Assembly (NCBI GenBank): GCA_003439945.1 | Contig: QVRM01001379.1 | Span: forward strand, 1 to 64,000 | Length of the DNA: 64,000 bases | Direction of reading: 5' to 3' | DNA from: Dermanyssus gallinae | Taxonomy: Eukaryota > Arthropoda > Arachnida > Mesostigmata > Dermanyssidae | Shown: one piece after another, positions 1 to 11,825 of the stretch | How positions within the stretch are numbered: position 1 is the first letter of the stretch | Layout: each line of letters opens with the position of its first letter | Translations under genes and position numbers: made by a program | The notes under the pieces: model-generated | What the model was told of the DNA's origin: nothing | The model's database searches: none | The model's input: only the letters and a program-made list of their open reading frames with translations

Positions 1-223
1 TAAACGGCACAAACAGCCGACATCAGGATCGTGGAAGCCTCTTCGATGGCAGAGTTTATGGTGAAACCCGTGAAGTGAATAGCGGGTCACGAGATGTCGG
101 TTGGGTTGTAGTGGTCTCTGCCAGTTCTGTGTGACCATTGCTGGCGAATTAAAGAAGCTTCCCTTTTTCTTCGTGAAGCTTTCTCTAAACTGAATAAGAG
201 CAGCAGTTACTAAGAGATCGAAT

Positions 224-1222
224 CTAGTTACTAGATCGTCTACAAGTGGTTGAGTAGAAGTAATAAGGTAAACCAGACGGTTGTTCATTTCGTGGCAACC
301 CAATGGCTAGCTTGAAAAACGTAGGCTTAACCTTATCTAGTTTTTCTAGCTGTGATAGGCTGAGATGTTCCCATATGACCTGGATGCCGTAGGCCGCCAC
401 CGAAGCAACTTTTAGATCAAAAAGTGCTTTTAGTGTGGTCAGGGATAATTGTTGGGGCTTTTCGATTGTAGACATCGCGACTAGACTTTTTCTGGCTCGT
501 TCGGCGATGTGTTGTCCAAAGGTTGTGCCCTTCATCGAAAAGTTAACCTCAAGGTAACAGAAGGTGTTAACGAACTCGACTGCACCAGTACTGAGTTTCA
601 AGCGATGCGACCGAGCAAGCGGCCCCCCAGGTCTAAATTTAATAGCTTTTGTTTTCTCGGCGTTAATCTTAAGGCCGTTGATCTCGCAGTACCCCTCCAG
701 GGTGCGTATGCTTCGCTGCAACTCCAGTTTGTCACGACTGCACATGACGATATCGTCAGCATATAGTATGATGCCGACCGTATCATGTTCTTTGTGAATT
801 ATTGGCGGCAGATCGCTGAGAAGGGTAGAAAAAAGCAGAGGGCTAAGATTATCACCTTGAGCATAACCTGTGGTCTGGATAACGGGCTCATGCTCGCAGA
901 TTGAATCGTCAAGGATTATCGGGTTTGCTTGAAGAATGCTGGCGATTAGGGTTAGTGTCTTGGGGCCAACACCTGCATTGGCGAGCTTCTGGAGTACAAC
1001 ATTTCATGGAGCAGTGTCAAATGCGGCCTTCAGATCGACAAATAAGGCATATAGAAACTTTCCCCTTGACTTATGAAGTTCCAGGCTTCTTTTCACTTCG
1101 GATAATAACTTCGCGCATGCTGTTATGACCGACTTTCCTTGACGGAATCCATGCTGTTCTTGTGGTATTATGTTACGGTGATGAAAGAATATAGAAAGGC
1201 GTACTGTGAGCACCGATGCCAA
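224..1222 (-). pseudogene. Non-LTR retrotransposon reverse transcriptase fragment
   Basis: On the minus strand one long reading frame runs through the core RT motifs: FVDLKAAFDTAP (about 1010-1045), GYAQGDNLSPLLFS (about 835-875), YADDIVMCS with the catalytic YADD at 752-763, and the NGLKINAEKTK thumb-side motif (about 645-680). The frame is broken once, by a TGA directly after the FDTAP motif near 1003-1005, where an Arg codon CGA would fit. The nearest bases on either side continue the same element (finger-domain sequence to about 1350). The catalytic aspartates are present, so decay is light. The clade is a CR1/Jockey-type LINE by motif style only. It ends where the segmental duplication begins. 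Confidence 0.8.
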
Positions 1223-1804
1223 AATCTTATAAATACAACTCTTCTTGGCAATGCCCCTTCAGGATCGGACATCAATAGGATCACCCTTTCCTTTTGGGAT
1301 GACCTTAAGGATGCACTCCCGCCATGCTTCCGGGACATAGCCCTCATCTAAACATCTATTGAATATTGCAAGGAGAATAGGCCAAATATAACTGGTGTCT
1401 TTGAGGTGTTCGTTTCGGACAAGGTCAAGAAATGTAATAGTCAGTGCTAAATGAAAATAAGCACTTGATTACAATGTTTTTTTGGAGCAGCTGTCGCCAA
1501 AGTTCAGCCTTAAGTGCACTGATCAAGCTGTGCTATATGTATTCATTTATTTACGCTCGTTCTATAAATACGAGTCGAATAACGAGTTATCGCATACGCT
1601 TCCTAAAGTAATTAGATCAGCGCTAACGCTGAATGCTGTACCTCTTAGTCTATTTTTAAAATTTATCTTTTAGGCTCAGCATACAACAGAAAAAGTAATT
1701 TACTTATACCGAAAGGCAGGAAAAATGAAGCATAACTGGCAGATATTGTCCCACTGTGACAACTCTCAAGCGGTGTGTAAGAAACAAGTGACAAAACACA
1801 TTTT

Positions 1805-1935
1805 TTATGGAAGTTCCGGAATTGCATAACGCATATGCGTCACTGAAAGCTGTCAGCAACTAGTATGGGACTCACAAACCTACTGGGCCCGTATTCTGCC
1901 TTCCACTCCCCCAGGGTCGGAATTGTATGGCATAT
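1805..1935 (-). repeat. Solo R1-type 3'-UTR remnant (copy A)
   Basis: The stretch containing ACTAGTATGGGACTCACAAA and a CCTTCCACTCCCCCAGGGTCGG tract resembles the 3' untranslated ends of R1 copies at 33175-33320 and 16060-16215. It has no coding sequence attached, so it is a 5'-truncated R1 insertion that predates the segmental duplication, because copy B carries it too (58190-58320). Confidence 0.5.
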
Positions 1936-3133
1936 TTTCACGCCTTGAACCTAAACATATTGAGCACTTTAGGTTTTCAAGTTTCTTTAAACCAAAAGCA
2001 TTTTTGCGGAGCATATTCCGACTTAGCGTTGACAATTTTTTTGTAAAAGATTTTTGTATAATTTTAAAGCAAAAACATTCAGGCCAAATAAGCAGTGTCT
2101 ATTTAGATGAACACGGGTAGTTGCAGGGGTCCCACATAGAACTAAATTCACTCATGCTATGTTTTATACATCAACCTAATATTTGAGTTGTTAAAGAATG
2201 ATCCTCATAAATCTTGAGCGAAGTTTTTTAGCAAACGATTATCTGTGTCATAAAAACTGCTTGTCTCTAACTGCCTAGATGTTAGACAGAACAAAATCAG
2301 TAATATTTAAAGCCCATCTAAGTTCCGTCCGTGTAGCCGATGGAAAAATGTAACTTAATGAGTAGCGCTTTCCACAGTAAAGTCTGCCACCGTTTTCGGG
2401 CTTCTAATGCAACTAAACCTAAAATTCAGAAAGTCTTGTAAGGAACCCGGCATTAAAATGCGAGACTGTTACTGCTTGCTTGAGTTACCTTCCGCTGCAA
2501 GTAGCGCTATTGTTTATGAACTCCATACTGAGCTGTTGTATGAGGCAAAACCTTTAAACATTCTAAGAGTACATGCAGATAATTCGGAATGATGCACCTA
2601 GGGTTGAGGGTGGTTTTACATTTGGTCAAACTTGATTCACTGAGCACGTGGCGCGTACTCAGCCTCAACGACCTCCTCTCAGCTAACGCCACCACAAACG
2701 TCTTTAAGTGGTCTAACGTCAGCTAGGTAAATAAACTGAATTTCTTAATGTGTCAAAACAGTGTTACAGAGCCAAAGTTGTAAAAGTCGCAGCCAGCACA
2801 TTTCGTCTCGTCACAGAACGGTCTATCTATAACGCATGGAACAAGCTCCTTTCTTTGGTCAGAGAAGCAGAGACTCTACGGCTTTTCATGCGCACCGTCA
2901 GTACATAACTTATTAGATGCTGAGCTGAACCCAAGAGTCCAAACAATATAGGGACGTCTTATTACACATAAACAGTCGTTAAAATGAAACAACGGGAATT
3001 GTATTTATGACGCGATGATGCTTCCACAACCTTGGTAACGTAAAGGCTAAAATTAAGATCAGGCGTAATATATATCCCTAGGCCTATGTTTGTATATATA
3101 TGTTTATATATATAGAACAGACGAACAACTTAC

Positions 3134-3364
3134 CCGTGAAAGAAGTATTCGTCCACGGTGACACTTACAAAGAGGCTTTTTTTTCGAACATCGGAGCGGG
3201 ACGTGCCGTCCAGGTTAAAGTGCATTATGGCAGCAAAGTTGACAGTTGTAATTCTATCCCTCAGAGTGCCATTTGACAGATCTGGCTCAAAAATAAACTG
3301 CGGCTTGTTTATATACACTAAGTAACCGTTGTCAAAACCATTGTCCTCCTTTATGTGTACGATC
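3134..3364 (-). CDS. CD36/SR-B family exon, gene A
   Basis: This 231-nt internal exon starts after the acceptor TTTGTACAG and ends at the donor GTAAGT. It encodes 76 full codons with split codons at both ends. The peptide carries the CD36-family ectodomain pattern: VHIKEDNG, then FIFEPDLSNGT, then ITTVNFAAI, ending VTVDEYFFHG. In the family this part follows the membrane-proximal GPYVF motif, and the phase fits the 10741-10975 exon exactly (AG + G gives Arg). Proteins of this family are two-span membrane receptors for lipids and lipoproteins at the cell surface or in lysosomes. Exon 2 of gene B is the same length and differs at about nine residues, mostly conservative. No following exon was found below 3134, so the rest of gene A should lie left of the window. 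Confidence 0.85.
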
Positions 3365-5117
3365 CTGTACAAAGTCAACGCAAATGAAAATGCATTATAC
3401 ACTGCGCGACAAAAAAACGACAGCAACTCATGTGCGAAAATAATGACTGCATGTTAAACTGAGTCTTCTGAGAAGTTGGAACGTCAGAAATAGTTACAAT
3501 TATAAAACATACTTTAAGACATCTGAAATAGGAAACTATTAGAAGATGCCCAAATAAAGAGCTTTATTTCCAGTAGCTTTAAACACGCTTCCAAGTAATT
3601 CAATATATATTGGAGCAGTTTAACTAGTTGTGTTTATGCCGATGACTAAGAAGGTTTGTGATGCTTTTTTCTTCCTGTACGATAGCGTTCAGAAGTTCTA
3701 ATATATTTAATAAAACCCGCAATATTCCAGCTGTATAATCGTTTGCGAAATCCATGAACATGGCGTAAAAGATAAGTTTTTTGTTTCGGAATGTTCGTTG
3801 CACATAATCTATATGTGCTTGCCAATTGACATCTTTGAATGGTTTGTAGTTGCTTAGGCAGCTTCAGTAGTGACTATTACAACAATATTGGGAGAAAAAG
3901 GCTAGAATTGCCGACAAATGTTTGTAAAGTGCAATAGGACGGAGCCAACAAATGCTATAGCTCTACCTTGTTCCTTCACAGCAATTGCCATGGATATTTG
4001 TCTTTTCCTTTTCGCGGATAGTTGGAATGCTGTCATCTCCTTGCTAAACAAGGCAGTGAAGGAGGCTGGAAGGAGAATTGCTTTATGGATATGTTTATTC
4101 ATACCTAAATCAGGCTTACTAGTGCGTCAATACACCAAAACCGCCAGCATTGCTGCTTGAACGAAGCAATATAATAGTGTGCAGAGAGCTGACTGAATTT
4201 TCACATAGCCACAACAAAGGTGCTTTGTTTCAGTCGCGGCGGGCACACGCCTCTGCCGTTTGCAATCCTAGATTAAACTATTCTAGCGTTGAAATCGTCA
4301 GTCACCTCTCGCACCCTGTGACCATTATTCTTACTGGAACAGGCTGAAGCCATAGTAATTGCAAAGCTCCCCAGAGAAACCCTTAAGAAGTCCGTAGACT
4401 ACATACGCGGCACGACTTCTGAGAGCTGAAAGCAGCTATGATAGCAGAGGCACTGAAAGACAAAGATGCCTTGGAAAGGCTTGATTACCGCCTGCTGTAC
4501 TAGCAGATCACGTGAATTTGAATGACACGGGCTTATAGATGTTGGGGCAAAGCACGTCGGACGGTGGAAGGAAACGTGAGTGACCCTGGCCAATTTGGCG
4601 CCCTATTGCATTCAAGAATACACAGAGATACTACGCGACAAAGTAAGTTGGAAAGCTCTGTGAACTAGACTAAAACTTCCAGAATCAACCCTGTACCCGT
4701 AAGCGTAGTGGGTGTAAACCTCAATCACATCCAGAGGGTGAGGCTCAACTCGTCAAAAGGTGCTTCGGTTCGTGAGGATTACTAACATCGGCATACAGTC
4801 ACGCTTCCTGTACGTAAGCTGTTTTCCAGTGTAAACCAGTGTTTATTCAACGCTGAAACGCACGGAGATAAACATCTGCCTAGTTTATGGGCGCGGCCAT
4901 CTTGGTTTGGATGCATAGCAGACTAGACGGACGTGCGGCACGTAGATACAACACAGACGCGCGAAATTTGAATATCTGCAGACGACGGACCAGTGACCGA
5001 AGCAGAGTCGGGGAAAAGTTAAAGGAGTAATCCGCGGAAATCGACTAGCGGAGATCTAGAACAACTCTTTAGACATCCACTGCTTCTTCGGGGAGTCAAT
5101 TTTGGCTCGAGGGTTAA

Positions 5118-5616
5118 GTGCGGCCCGTGGGCTGGCTGCGGCCCGGTGGCCTTCCCCGGGTGGCGGAAATGGATCCCTTCAAGAAAGGCGGTGCCGTTCA
5201 GAGGTCGCCGGTTATGGCGACGGGGAAGGAGACGAGTTCTCTCGTGGAGACGGCGGACGACAACATACCGGGTAATGTTTGTTCGGAGGCAGCGGTGAAA
5301 GACTAAAGACTGTGAAAAGGCCTGCCCCTACTGCTAAGTTTGTGACGCGGATCGCCATACTGCCAGTTCCATGTCCTGCCCGGCCTTCAAGAAGGCGGTC
5401 TTGGATCGTAAACAAGTTGCTCGGGAAAAATCGGCACAGGACAGAATTCACGCTGAACAGGAAGAGGACATGGCCCGCAGGAAACAACAACGCAAAGAAA
5501 AGAAGCTAGAAAAGATAGACGCGGAGGGGTTCATCACTCCGGGTTCCAGCCACACCGCCAGAGGCTTGACTGCGGCAACTTGTGCAATCCCCATCCCAAC
5601 TAATGAATCAGTGTAG
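5118..5616 (+). pseudogene. R1-clade ORF1 (gag-like), internally deleted
   Basis: The frame from 5118 (or the ATG at 5169, MDPFKKGG) stops near 5306, and a second frame at 5371-5616 (lysine/arginine-rich EDMARRKQQRKEKK, then EGFITPGSS) runs up to ORF2. The phrase AILPVP near 5355 recurs in another R1 ORF1 near 18090, and the DGF..P ending recurs at 36.3 kb. Zinc knuckles expected in R1 ORF1 are missing, so the middle of ORF1 has been lost. This would be the RNA-binding protein of the element. Confidence 0.55.
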
Positions 5617-6582
5617 CGCACATCCGTTTAAATTGATACAGGTCAATTGCAACCGCTGTCGACCTGCTCAAATGTTAGTAGAAGAGATAACGAGCAGGCG
5701 GGAGACGACGCTCACCTTAATTAGCGAGCCAAACAAAAAACTAGTGCAGGATAGAGGCGAATGGGTTGCGGATGTTCGCGCAGATACCTGCATAGTCCGA
5801 AATTGCATCATAGAAAAATTGGGGCATGGGACAGGTAGTGACTATTCATGGATAGATGTGGCAGACATAGACAGGATATACTCTTGCTACATAAGTCCAA
5901 ATGTTGAACTAGAGGCCTTTGAGGAATTTCTAGACGAGCTAGCAATATCAATTGATGAAGCTCCTACACCGGATAGGGTGCTCCTAGCAGGAGACTTCAA
6001 TGCAGCGTCAGAGGTGTGGGGTTCCTCCCGTACAGATAGAAGAGGTTTATTGCTGATGGACTGGATGGCGTCAAAAACATGATTGTCTTAAATGATGGAG
6101 TAGATCCGACGTTTCATAGAGCAGGTCAGGAGTCAAGCGTAGACTTGACGATCTGCAGTGGGATGATGGCTGTATCGGTCACCGATTTGGGAGTACTCAC
6201 TGAGGAGGAGAATCTGAGTGATAATCACTGCATCGAGTATACAATTACATGGAACACCAGACAAATACCTCCCTTGCCTTGGCAGCGGTTTGCTATCAAT
6301 AATAGTGGGGTTATTAAAGAGGCAAAACGAAATATATTCGAGATAGACGGGCTCCCAAGGGACGCGACAGAGTTGGAGAGGGCTTTGAGGAAGGCTTGCC
6401 TGAAGGCCTGCAGGTCCAGAACACATCCTAAAACAAGAATGCCGGTGCTAGGAAAACACTGGTGGAACAGGGAGATTGCGAAAACCCGAAAAGACTGTCT
6501 AAGAGCTAGGAGGGCCATAAAGAGAGCTAGAGGAAATGCGGAAATACTCCCCTGTCTGGTAATGAAGTACCGAAACTGTTGA
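5606..6582 (+). pseudogene. R1-clade ORF2, AP endonuclease domain
   Basis: The product begins with the R1 pattern IQVNCNRCRPAQMLVEE, followed by LISEPNKKL, YSCYISPNVE, the catalytic GDFNAASEVWGSS (about 5990-6030) and, after a shift near 6078, MIVLNDGVDPTFHRAG and SSVDLTICS with the terminal SDNHC motif near 6220. This is an exonuclease-endonuclease-phosphatase fold that nicks target DNA. One frameshift separates two open blocks (to 6082 and from 6079). The second block continues into the linker before RT and ends at a TGA near 6582. Confidence 0.85.
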
Positions 6583-6829
6583 GCTCTACTTAAAAAGAAA
6601 ATTGTCGACAGCAAAAGGAATTGGTGGAGAGAATTCCTCGCGACCCTCGACGACGACTCGTGGGGAAAGCCGTACAAAATGGTAAGAGGCAAGCTGCAAA
6701 TGAGAGCTCCAAAAAACATTCTGAAATATCCAGAGAGGACAAGTCTACTGATGAGATTGTTTCCCCAGCACGCAGACCTTTCTAGAGGAGTTTACGAGAT
6801 TAACCAATTAAAGAAAGGACCAGGAATGT

Positions 6830-8030
6830 ATTGAGGTTTCTGTTGTAGAAGTACTACAAGCAGCTGAGAGAATCACACAAGGTAAAGCGCCAGGGCCTGA
6901 CGGCATTCCTCCAATGGCTGTGAAATCTCTGTTCGAGGAGTTTCCTGAAGTTGTGGCAAAAAGTGACGAGTAAGCTTATAAAAGAAGAAAAAATCCCCAA
7001 AGCATGGAAAACAGCGGAGGTAGTCCTTGTGCCTAAAGGAAATGGCGGTTATAGGCCTATCTGCCTGATTAGTTTGTTAGCAAAGTGGTGACCAAGGCAG
7101 AAGCGTTGCATAGCTCCACGCCTAGCACCCGCAAGTTATACCTTGCAGTGCTGCTAGACGTGAAAAATACTTTTAACAGCCTACCTTGGAAGGTTATTTT
7201 AGTAAGAGGAAGGTCCCACTATACCTGGAAAGGCTAACCTCGGACTACTTGAAAGATCGTGTCATCACTTGTGAGGGCAAGGAGATGCCTATAACGGCGG
7301 GTGTCCCACAGGATTTCATCAGCCGCTATCGTCGTACGCTATGTTCCACAGTAGTGGCCCGACCACTACTGTGGAACATAGCGTACGACGATGTACTCCG
7401 ACTACGTAACCTCCCTGTAGGAGTTGAGCTTTTGTCATACGCAGATGACTTGGGTGTGACAGTGCAGGCGAAGACGCTTACGGAGATACATTTATATGCC
7501 AATAAAGCCCTAAATCTTGTAGGAGGCTGGGTTGGCTCTTGCTCCGGAGAAGAGTGAAGGCATTCTGCTGATAGGAAAGAAGCAAGTGCGACCCATCAAC
7601 CTTGTCCTAAGTAAGGTCCAGATAAGGATGGTCAGTGTAGCCAGGTATTTGGGCATACATCTGGACAAAGAAATGAGGGGTATGCACCATGCTAGAAATG
7701 CCCTGTCGAAAGCGGAGAAGGTGGCAAACACAATAGCCAAGATCTTTCCTAACATTCACGGGCAGGATCTTGTTTTAAAGCAGGACGTAAGAGACTCTTT
7801 GTGAGACCTATGTCGGCCGTCGAATCTATAGCGTTGTTTGAAGCACTAGTGTGGTTTAGAGCGGCTAAGGAGTCACAAGGGCTAAAACATATGTTAAGAA
7901 GAACACAAAGGACCGCGGCCTTACGGATTACTCAGGCCTATAGGACTGTTAGCACTTCCGCTGCACTTGTCCTTGCTGGCACTCCTCCCTTGGACCTAAA
8001 GGCAGATTAGAGACAAAGATTATGGGATAG
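6830..8030 (+). pseudogene. R1-clade ORF2, reverse transcriptase domain
   Basis: RT motifs occur in order across several frames: GKAPGPDGIPPMAVK (about 6880-6925), PKGNGGYRPICLISLL (about 7030-7080), LLDVKNTFNSLPWK (about 7150-7190), GVPQ, PLLWNIAYDDV (about 7363-7395), SYADDLGV with YADD at 7438-7449, and the R1 signature ALRITQAYRTVST..LVLAG (about 7915-7980). The QGLILG half of motif 4 is replaced by an inverted copy of neighbouring sequence. Frameshifts near 7090, 7530, 7800 and the stop at 8008 make it non-coding today. Confidence 0.85.
7328..7392. repeat. Perfect 30-bp inverted repeat inside RT
   Basis: Arms at 7328-7357 and 7363-7392 are exact reverse complements around a five-base loop (CCCGA). 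The right arm is the normal coding sequence PLLWNIAYDD; the left arm is its inverted copy and displaces the expected QGLILG residues. This is the form expected from template switching or strand snap-back during synthesis. Confidence 0.9.
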
Positions 8031-8460
8031 GGGCCCAGAAAGCTCTAATAGAAAAGTCAGAGATGATGAAAGGGAAAGCACACTTACTGCATGGCAGAAC
8101 GAATGGGCTGCCATTTTAGATAGTGCACCGGGTGCGCGTATGCGCGACCCTATTCCTGACATAAGGAAGTGGTTGAATCGACCCGGAGGAGAGGTTGATC
8201 ACTTTCTGAGGCAAATTATAACGGGCCATGGCAACCTTCAGACATGACCTAGGTGTGTAGACGACGCTGCCCATACTCTGTTGGTCTGTCCGGTCTTTGC
8301 GCAAGTCCGAATAGAGACTAAAAGAAAAGTGCTGGACCGATTGAAGTTGGGCGGAGAGCTAAATTGTACGAACCCTCCGGACCTGCCTACTCAGGGAATT
8401 GCACAGTCTGTGCAATTCATTTGTGAAGGCACTTCTAACTGGCATATATGAGCTGCAGTG
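8030..8460 (+). pseudogene. R1-clade ORF2 C-terminal region
   Basis: After the RT, frames contain the usual R1 tail: IRKWLNRPGGEVDHFL, GHGNL, and the zinc-binding remnant DDAAHTLLVCPVFAQVR (about 8265-8310) that resembles C..C....EHTL..C of R1 elements. The first cysteines are degraded and the frame shifts at least twice. The 3' untranslated sequence follows. Confidence 0.65.
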
Positions 8461-8539
8461 GCACGAGAGGTACTGGTTAGAAAGGGGCACCTGGAGCGCC
8501 TAAGGAGAGACAGATTTGCAACAGAAGGGACAGAATACG

Positions 8540-8789
8540 TTTCGCAGGTGGAAGAAATATTATGGCTATAGGGCCAAACCTTGAGAGGTCTTCGGCCAAT
8601 TGATTTTGAAGAACACTCACCAATCCTCGGCTCGTAGTACTATTAAAAGGAGAACCGGGCTGACAGAGAGTGAAGGTTAAGGGGGAGATGCGTTTAGTGG
8701 GTATGATCTCGGCGGAATAACGTCCAACCGTCGGGGGTGAGTCCCACACTGCATAGTGCCTAAAGCATTTAAATCCTCCTCCATAAAAA

Positions 8790-8792
<3 letters not shown>
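8540..8792 (+). other. R1 3' untranslated region
   Basis: The stretch ending TTAAATCCTCCTCCATAAAAAAA resembles, in reverse complement, the 3' ends of R1 copies at 33.2 and 16.1 kb (TTTAGTGGGTATG and GGTGAGTCCCACACT elements). An A-run ends the element, followed at once by a (TA)n tract. Confidence 0.55.

Positions 8793-8827
<35 letters not shown>
8793..8827. repeat. (TA)n microsatellite at R1 3' end
   Basis: About 17 uninterrupted TA units directly follow the A-run of the R1 element. Confidence 0.95.
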
Positions 8828-8830
<3 letters not shown>

Positions 8831-9099
8831 GGTTCGTTTAATGTCCTGAACACTTCGGTATCGCTGTGGATTAAAACAAGGCTTAACGGACTTTAGTTAA
8901 CACTCGCCCTATACTGATATTACCAGAAATGCATAGCTTGGAACGGTGTGGCACAAGTAATTATTTAACAGAAATAAGCATACAACATGTAGAATTAGTT
9001 TATAATGCGTCCATTTTTCATGCTTTCATGGCATTTTTCATGCTTCCATGGCAGCTTTCTTTAAATATAAGCATAGCTGATTCTAAGGTATATTATTGA

Positions 9100-9310
9100 T
9101 ACGTATTAATTATTATTGGTAGATCCTCACAATAGATACGGGTTACACCGTTCAGGCACGTCAATTACAGCAGCTGTTAACGAGCTGGTGTTCAATTCTA
9201 AACATCTCGTTACCATTTCGCCAGTTTTTACAAAAGGTTTTGCAGGGAAGTTTTTTGCCCTTCAGACAGAGGTACTGATAGTCTCCGTGACAGGTTATTT
9301 TGCAGATTAA
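9100..9310 (-). pseudogene. LINE 3'-terminal fragment
   Basis: Sequence aligns by eye with 63588-63800 in the same orientation, including GGTAGATCCTCACAATA and GTCAATTACAGCAGCTG. In the 63.6 kb copy the minus strand encodes a C-terminal finger CVCKYCGEIDIDRYHVMKC; here the reading frame is decayed. 8830-9095 upstream shows nothing recognisable. Confidence 0.6.
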
Positions 9311-9528
9311 GTGGGTAAAATTTTGAATTATAAAGTTCTAGATTCGCCTTTATCTGTGCTGTTTGTATGCATCAAGTGTGTTGTGGTCGAACTGGTAATT
9401 TTCGGTGTTCCAAGTCTCCTATTAACGTGGGTTCGTTACACAAATGCAACATTGACGTAAATGAGGTGTTTTTTGATAAACCAACAGCGGAGATCGATTA
9501 CCTAAAGAAGAAGTGCGGCAATTGATAT

Positions 9529-9617
9529 GTTCCAAACGGGCTCACTCCCTGCCGCAGACCTGGTCCTCATACCCAAGAGCCCCGGATCCTACCGTCCAAT
9601 CAGCCTACTATACCGCT
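9529..9617 (+). pseudogene. LINE RT motif fragment
   Basis: A short frame encodes AADLVLIPKSPGSYRPISLL, the characteristic RT finger motif of non-LTR elements, and then a stop. Nothing else of the domain adjoins it. Confidence 0.7.
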
Positions 9618-9789
9618 GAGAGCAAGCGGGCATGTTGCCAAAAGGGGAAATTTAGATGTTCCTATAAGTGCGGCCCTCTGTGCATTAAAGATCTGTGTCA
9701 TGGCGATTTCCAATCCGTCGGGGCAAATGACAGCCTTGGTGTATGATGCGCTCGTAAATACCCATCTCTATTTATAAAGTGTGGACTGG

Positions 9790-10165
9790 GGATGGGATTT
9801 ACAAACGTGTCATCCTGACACTTCAGACTCTGCAAAACAGGGTCATTCGCCCTATTTTCTGCGACCTATAGAATCAGTCGGCTTTCTATTAGAAGAGCAC
9901 GGTTGTTTTAACGTGAAGGAGCGGTCGTTCTTGCGTATAAAAGCAGCAACCATCTTATCGAAACAGATGGCCTTTTCTATACCACATCTTTTGCTGCACC
10001 ATACACTGTGCAAAAAAAGCGACTTTACCTGGCCATTACTGTTCTGCCAGTACGCTTTCTTGAAATGGACGACGTCATTACTAATTTACCGTCAGGAATG
10101 AATCTTCCCGCCACTGCGGCCATTCCCAATTCTTCTGCCTTCAATAGAAGCATTCGAAAATACGC
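9790..10165 (+). pseudogene. LINE ORF2 C-terminal fragment
   Basis: Frames contain LQTLQNRVIRPIF (about 9820-9860) and, some 200 bases on, ITNLPSGMNLPATAAIPNSSAFNRS, resembling the region after the RT of CR1/L2-type LINEs. Several stops and shifts are present. Clade assignment is uncertain. Confidence 0.45.
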
Positions 10166-10169
10166 GTTT

Positions 10170-10735
10170 TTTTCATAGTTTTGTTTTCACAGGCGTCCCC
10201 TCCTGTTAATAGTTTAATTGACTTGTTATAAAAAAAACACTGCACTACCTTATCATTGCCTGTTTAAGTGTACCAGTATACGCTTTGCTTTTTTTTTAAT
10301 TTAATATAATTTTGTTCAATATTTAATTACAGATCTATTTTACTATTTTGGCTCTTATTGACAACTCTTCTTTTGGATACAGCCACTATACGATATCTGA
10401 TCTAGCCCCTATGCAATAATGGAAATGTATGTATATTTGAGTATATTACAAATTTTGATGAGTACAGCTATATGCTTCACTCACTTAGTCAACTTCTTGT
10501 TTAAACAACACAGTCTACCGTGCAAAATTGCCTACAGAACGTGTCTAGCAAATTATCACACTAATTTAAAACTAAACGTTACGTTTACACGGTTGTCACT
10601 ATGTACTATCACCCATCCTAGTGTGATTCTAAAAAAAGACAAAAACATCAAATAATTATTAAAAAAAGTTATGTATGTGTTAGTCTACATACATTTGTAC
10701 AATATGAAATTCATTTTTAAAGTACCTTAGAAGAA
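10170..10735. other. No gene recognised
   Basis: AT-rich sequence with poly-A and poly-T runs. Short frames here show no recognisable motif or splice-consistent coding. It would be intron of CD36 gene A if that gene model is right. Confidence 0.5.
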
Positions 10736-10740
10736 CTAAC

Positions 10741-10975
10741 CTGAATACATACGGTCCGAGTTCCTGCACGATAGGTATGTGTTGTTTGCTTACGAGTTCT
10801 TCTAGATTAGTGAGGTTAAATATGTAGAGTGATTGGTAGGAGTGGATTGGAAAATTGAACGAGATCCTGTATAGCAGAGAATTCTCGACAAGAGGTCCAG
10901 GCCGTTCTCGCTGTATCTCTCTTAATGTCCAAAATAGTATACCCAAGTCTATTACCAGCAAAATAATAGACGCAA
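10741..10975 (-). CDS. CD36/SR-B exon with membrane span, gene A
   Basis: This exon runs from the acceptor TTCGAAATTGCAG to the donor GTTAGT (235 nt, 77 codons plus split codons). It encodes a hydrophobic span ASIILLVIDLGILFW, then the family's LYIFNLTNLEELV and PIVQELGPYVF. That order matches the N-terminal membrane span and first ectodomain segment of CD36/SR-B receptors, with an N-glycosylation site NLT. The frame stays open upstream to a TAG at 11016 but has no in-frame ATG, so it is not the first coding exon. The open frame could be read as starting at 10994, but that codon is GTG. The donor phase joins 3134-3364 to give GPYVFRIVHIKE. Confidence 0.85.
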
Positions 10976-11204
10976 CTGCAATTTCGAAGAACACATGTCC
11001 AATTAAGTAACGTATCTAATAAGCTATTAACAATACATATTTTACTTATTATAATTCGGGAGTATCTAAGACAATTTTATTTCGTTTACGACAGTCTTTT
11101 AAATTGACTAAAATATCAAAACCGCACCAAAACAAGCAGACGAGGTAGTGCAGTTCTAACTTTTTTTTACGTCTGTGCTGCGTTGGCAGTCCTTGCTTGG
11201 AGTA

Positions 11205-11290
11205 TATTGTCATCATATTTTCGGGCTGGCTCTCAGCCAACATTTACCGTCCACCATATTTGCTTTCGCATCACTTCGCAAGACGGACCC
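11205..11290. repeat. Short repeat shared with 25.8 kb
   Basis: The sequence TCAGCCAACATTTA, ATTTGCTTTCGCA and GGACC in order also occurs at 25820-25900 with moderate divergence. It is probably the end of a dispersed element. The following AGATCGAATCCGTGCACC is faintly tRNA-like. 11300-11820 otherwise shows nothing I recognise. Confidence 0.4.
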
Positions 11291-11825
11291 CATAAATACA
11301 AATGCGCATCGGTGGAGATCGAATCCGTGCACCTATGTGTTTTTTTCTGCTCGCAAGGCATACGCGAATGCACCACGCCACCGAGTTCAACAGTTTTTAG
11401 GGCTAACAGTGGCTCTTATGCTAAAGTGGAGTATACTTGTAAGATTGCGACACCGCGGAACCACTGTTAATGTTGGGCGCTCATTCCAGGAACTCCGATT
11501 GACCCGCAGAATTTTCATAAAACATTTTTCTATTGGTTACGCTGGAAGCCTTAGTGGGCCAAAATCGGAAATCACCAGATGCATTTGTATTAGACAACAA
11601 ACTCCAAGGACCAGGCAGTACTCGACTATCGGCTGAACGGCCCGCTTACTGATTTCGAAAGAATTTTGTATCTATAAAGTCAATCACTGCCATTGACACT
11701 GCTAAACTTCAGCGCAGACATTTGTCCTTGACATTGGACTCCAAAAACTATAATTAAACAGCCACAGTAAAGTAGACGTCTGTGTTTTACCAAACTTCCA
11801 ACTGACACAGTTCTACAAAGAATTC

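Larger units (their letters stand above)
1451..4594. repeat. Segmental duplication, copy A
   Basis: This block matches 57841-61868 in the same orientation over nearly its whole length. Shared landmarks are the GGAGCAGC...GTCGCC start, the polypyrimidine R1 3'-UTR remnant, a CD36 exon, and the GTGAGTGACCCTGGCCAA end. Copy A lacks an 844 bp insertion found in copy B and about 105 bp that copy B has near 59320-59425. Similarity stops abruptly at both ends, so the unit is a real duplication and not a transposon with recognisable termini. Confidence 0.85.

Noticed and set aside
10991..10996. ATG at 10996 as start of CD36 gene A
   Set aside because: It is in a different frame from the membrane-span exon; the in-frame codon at 10994 is GTG.
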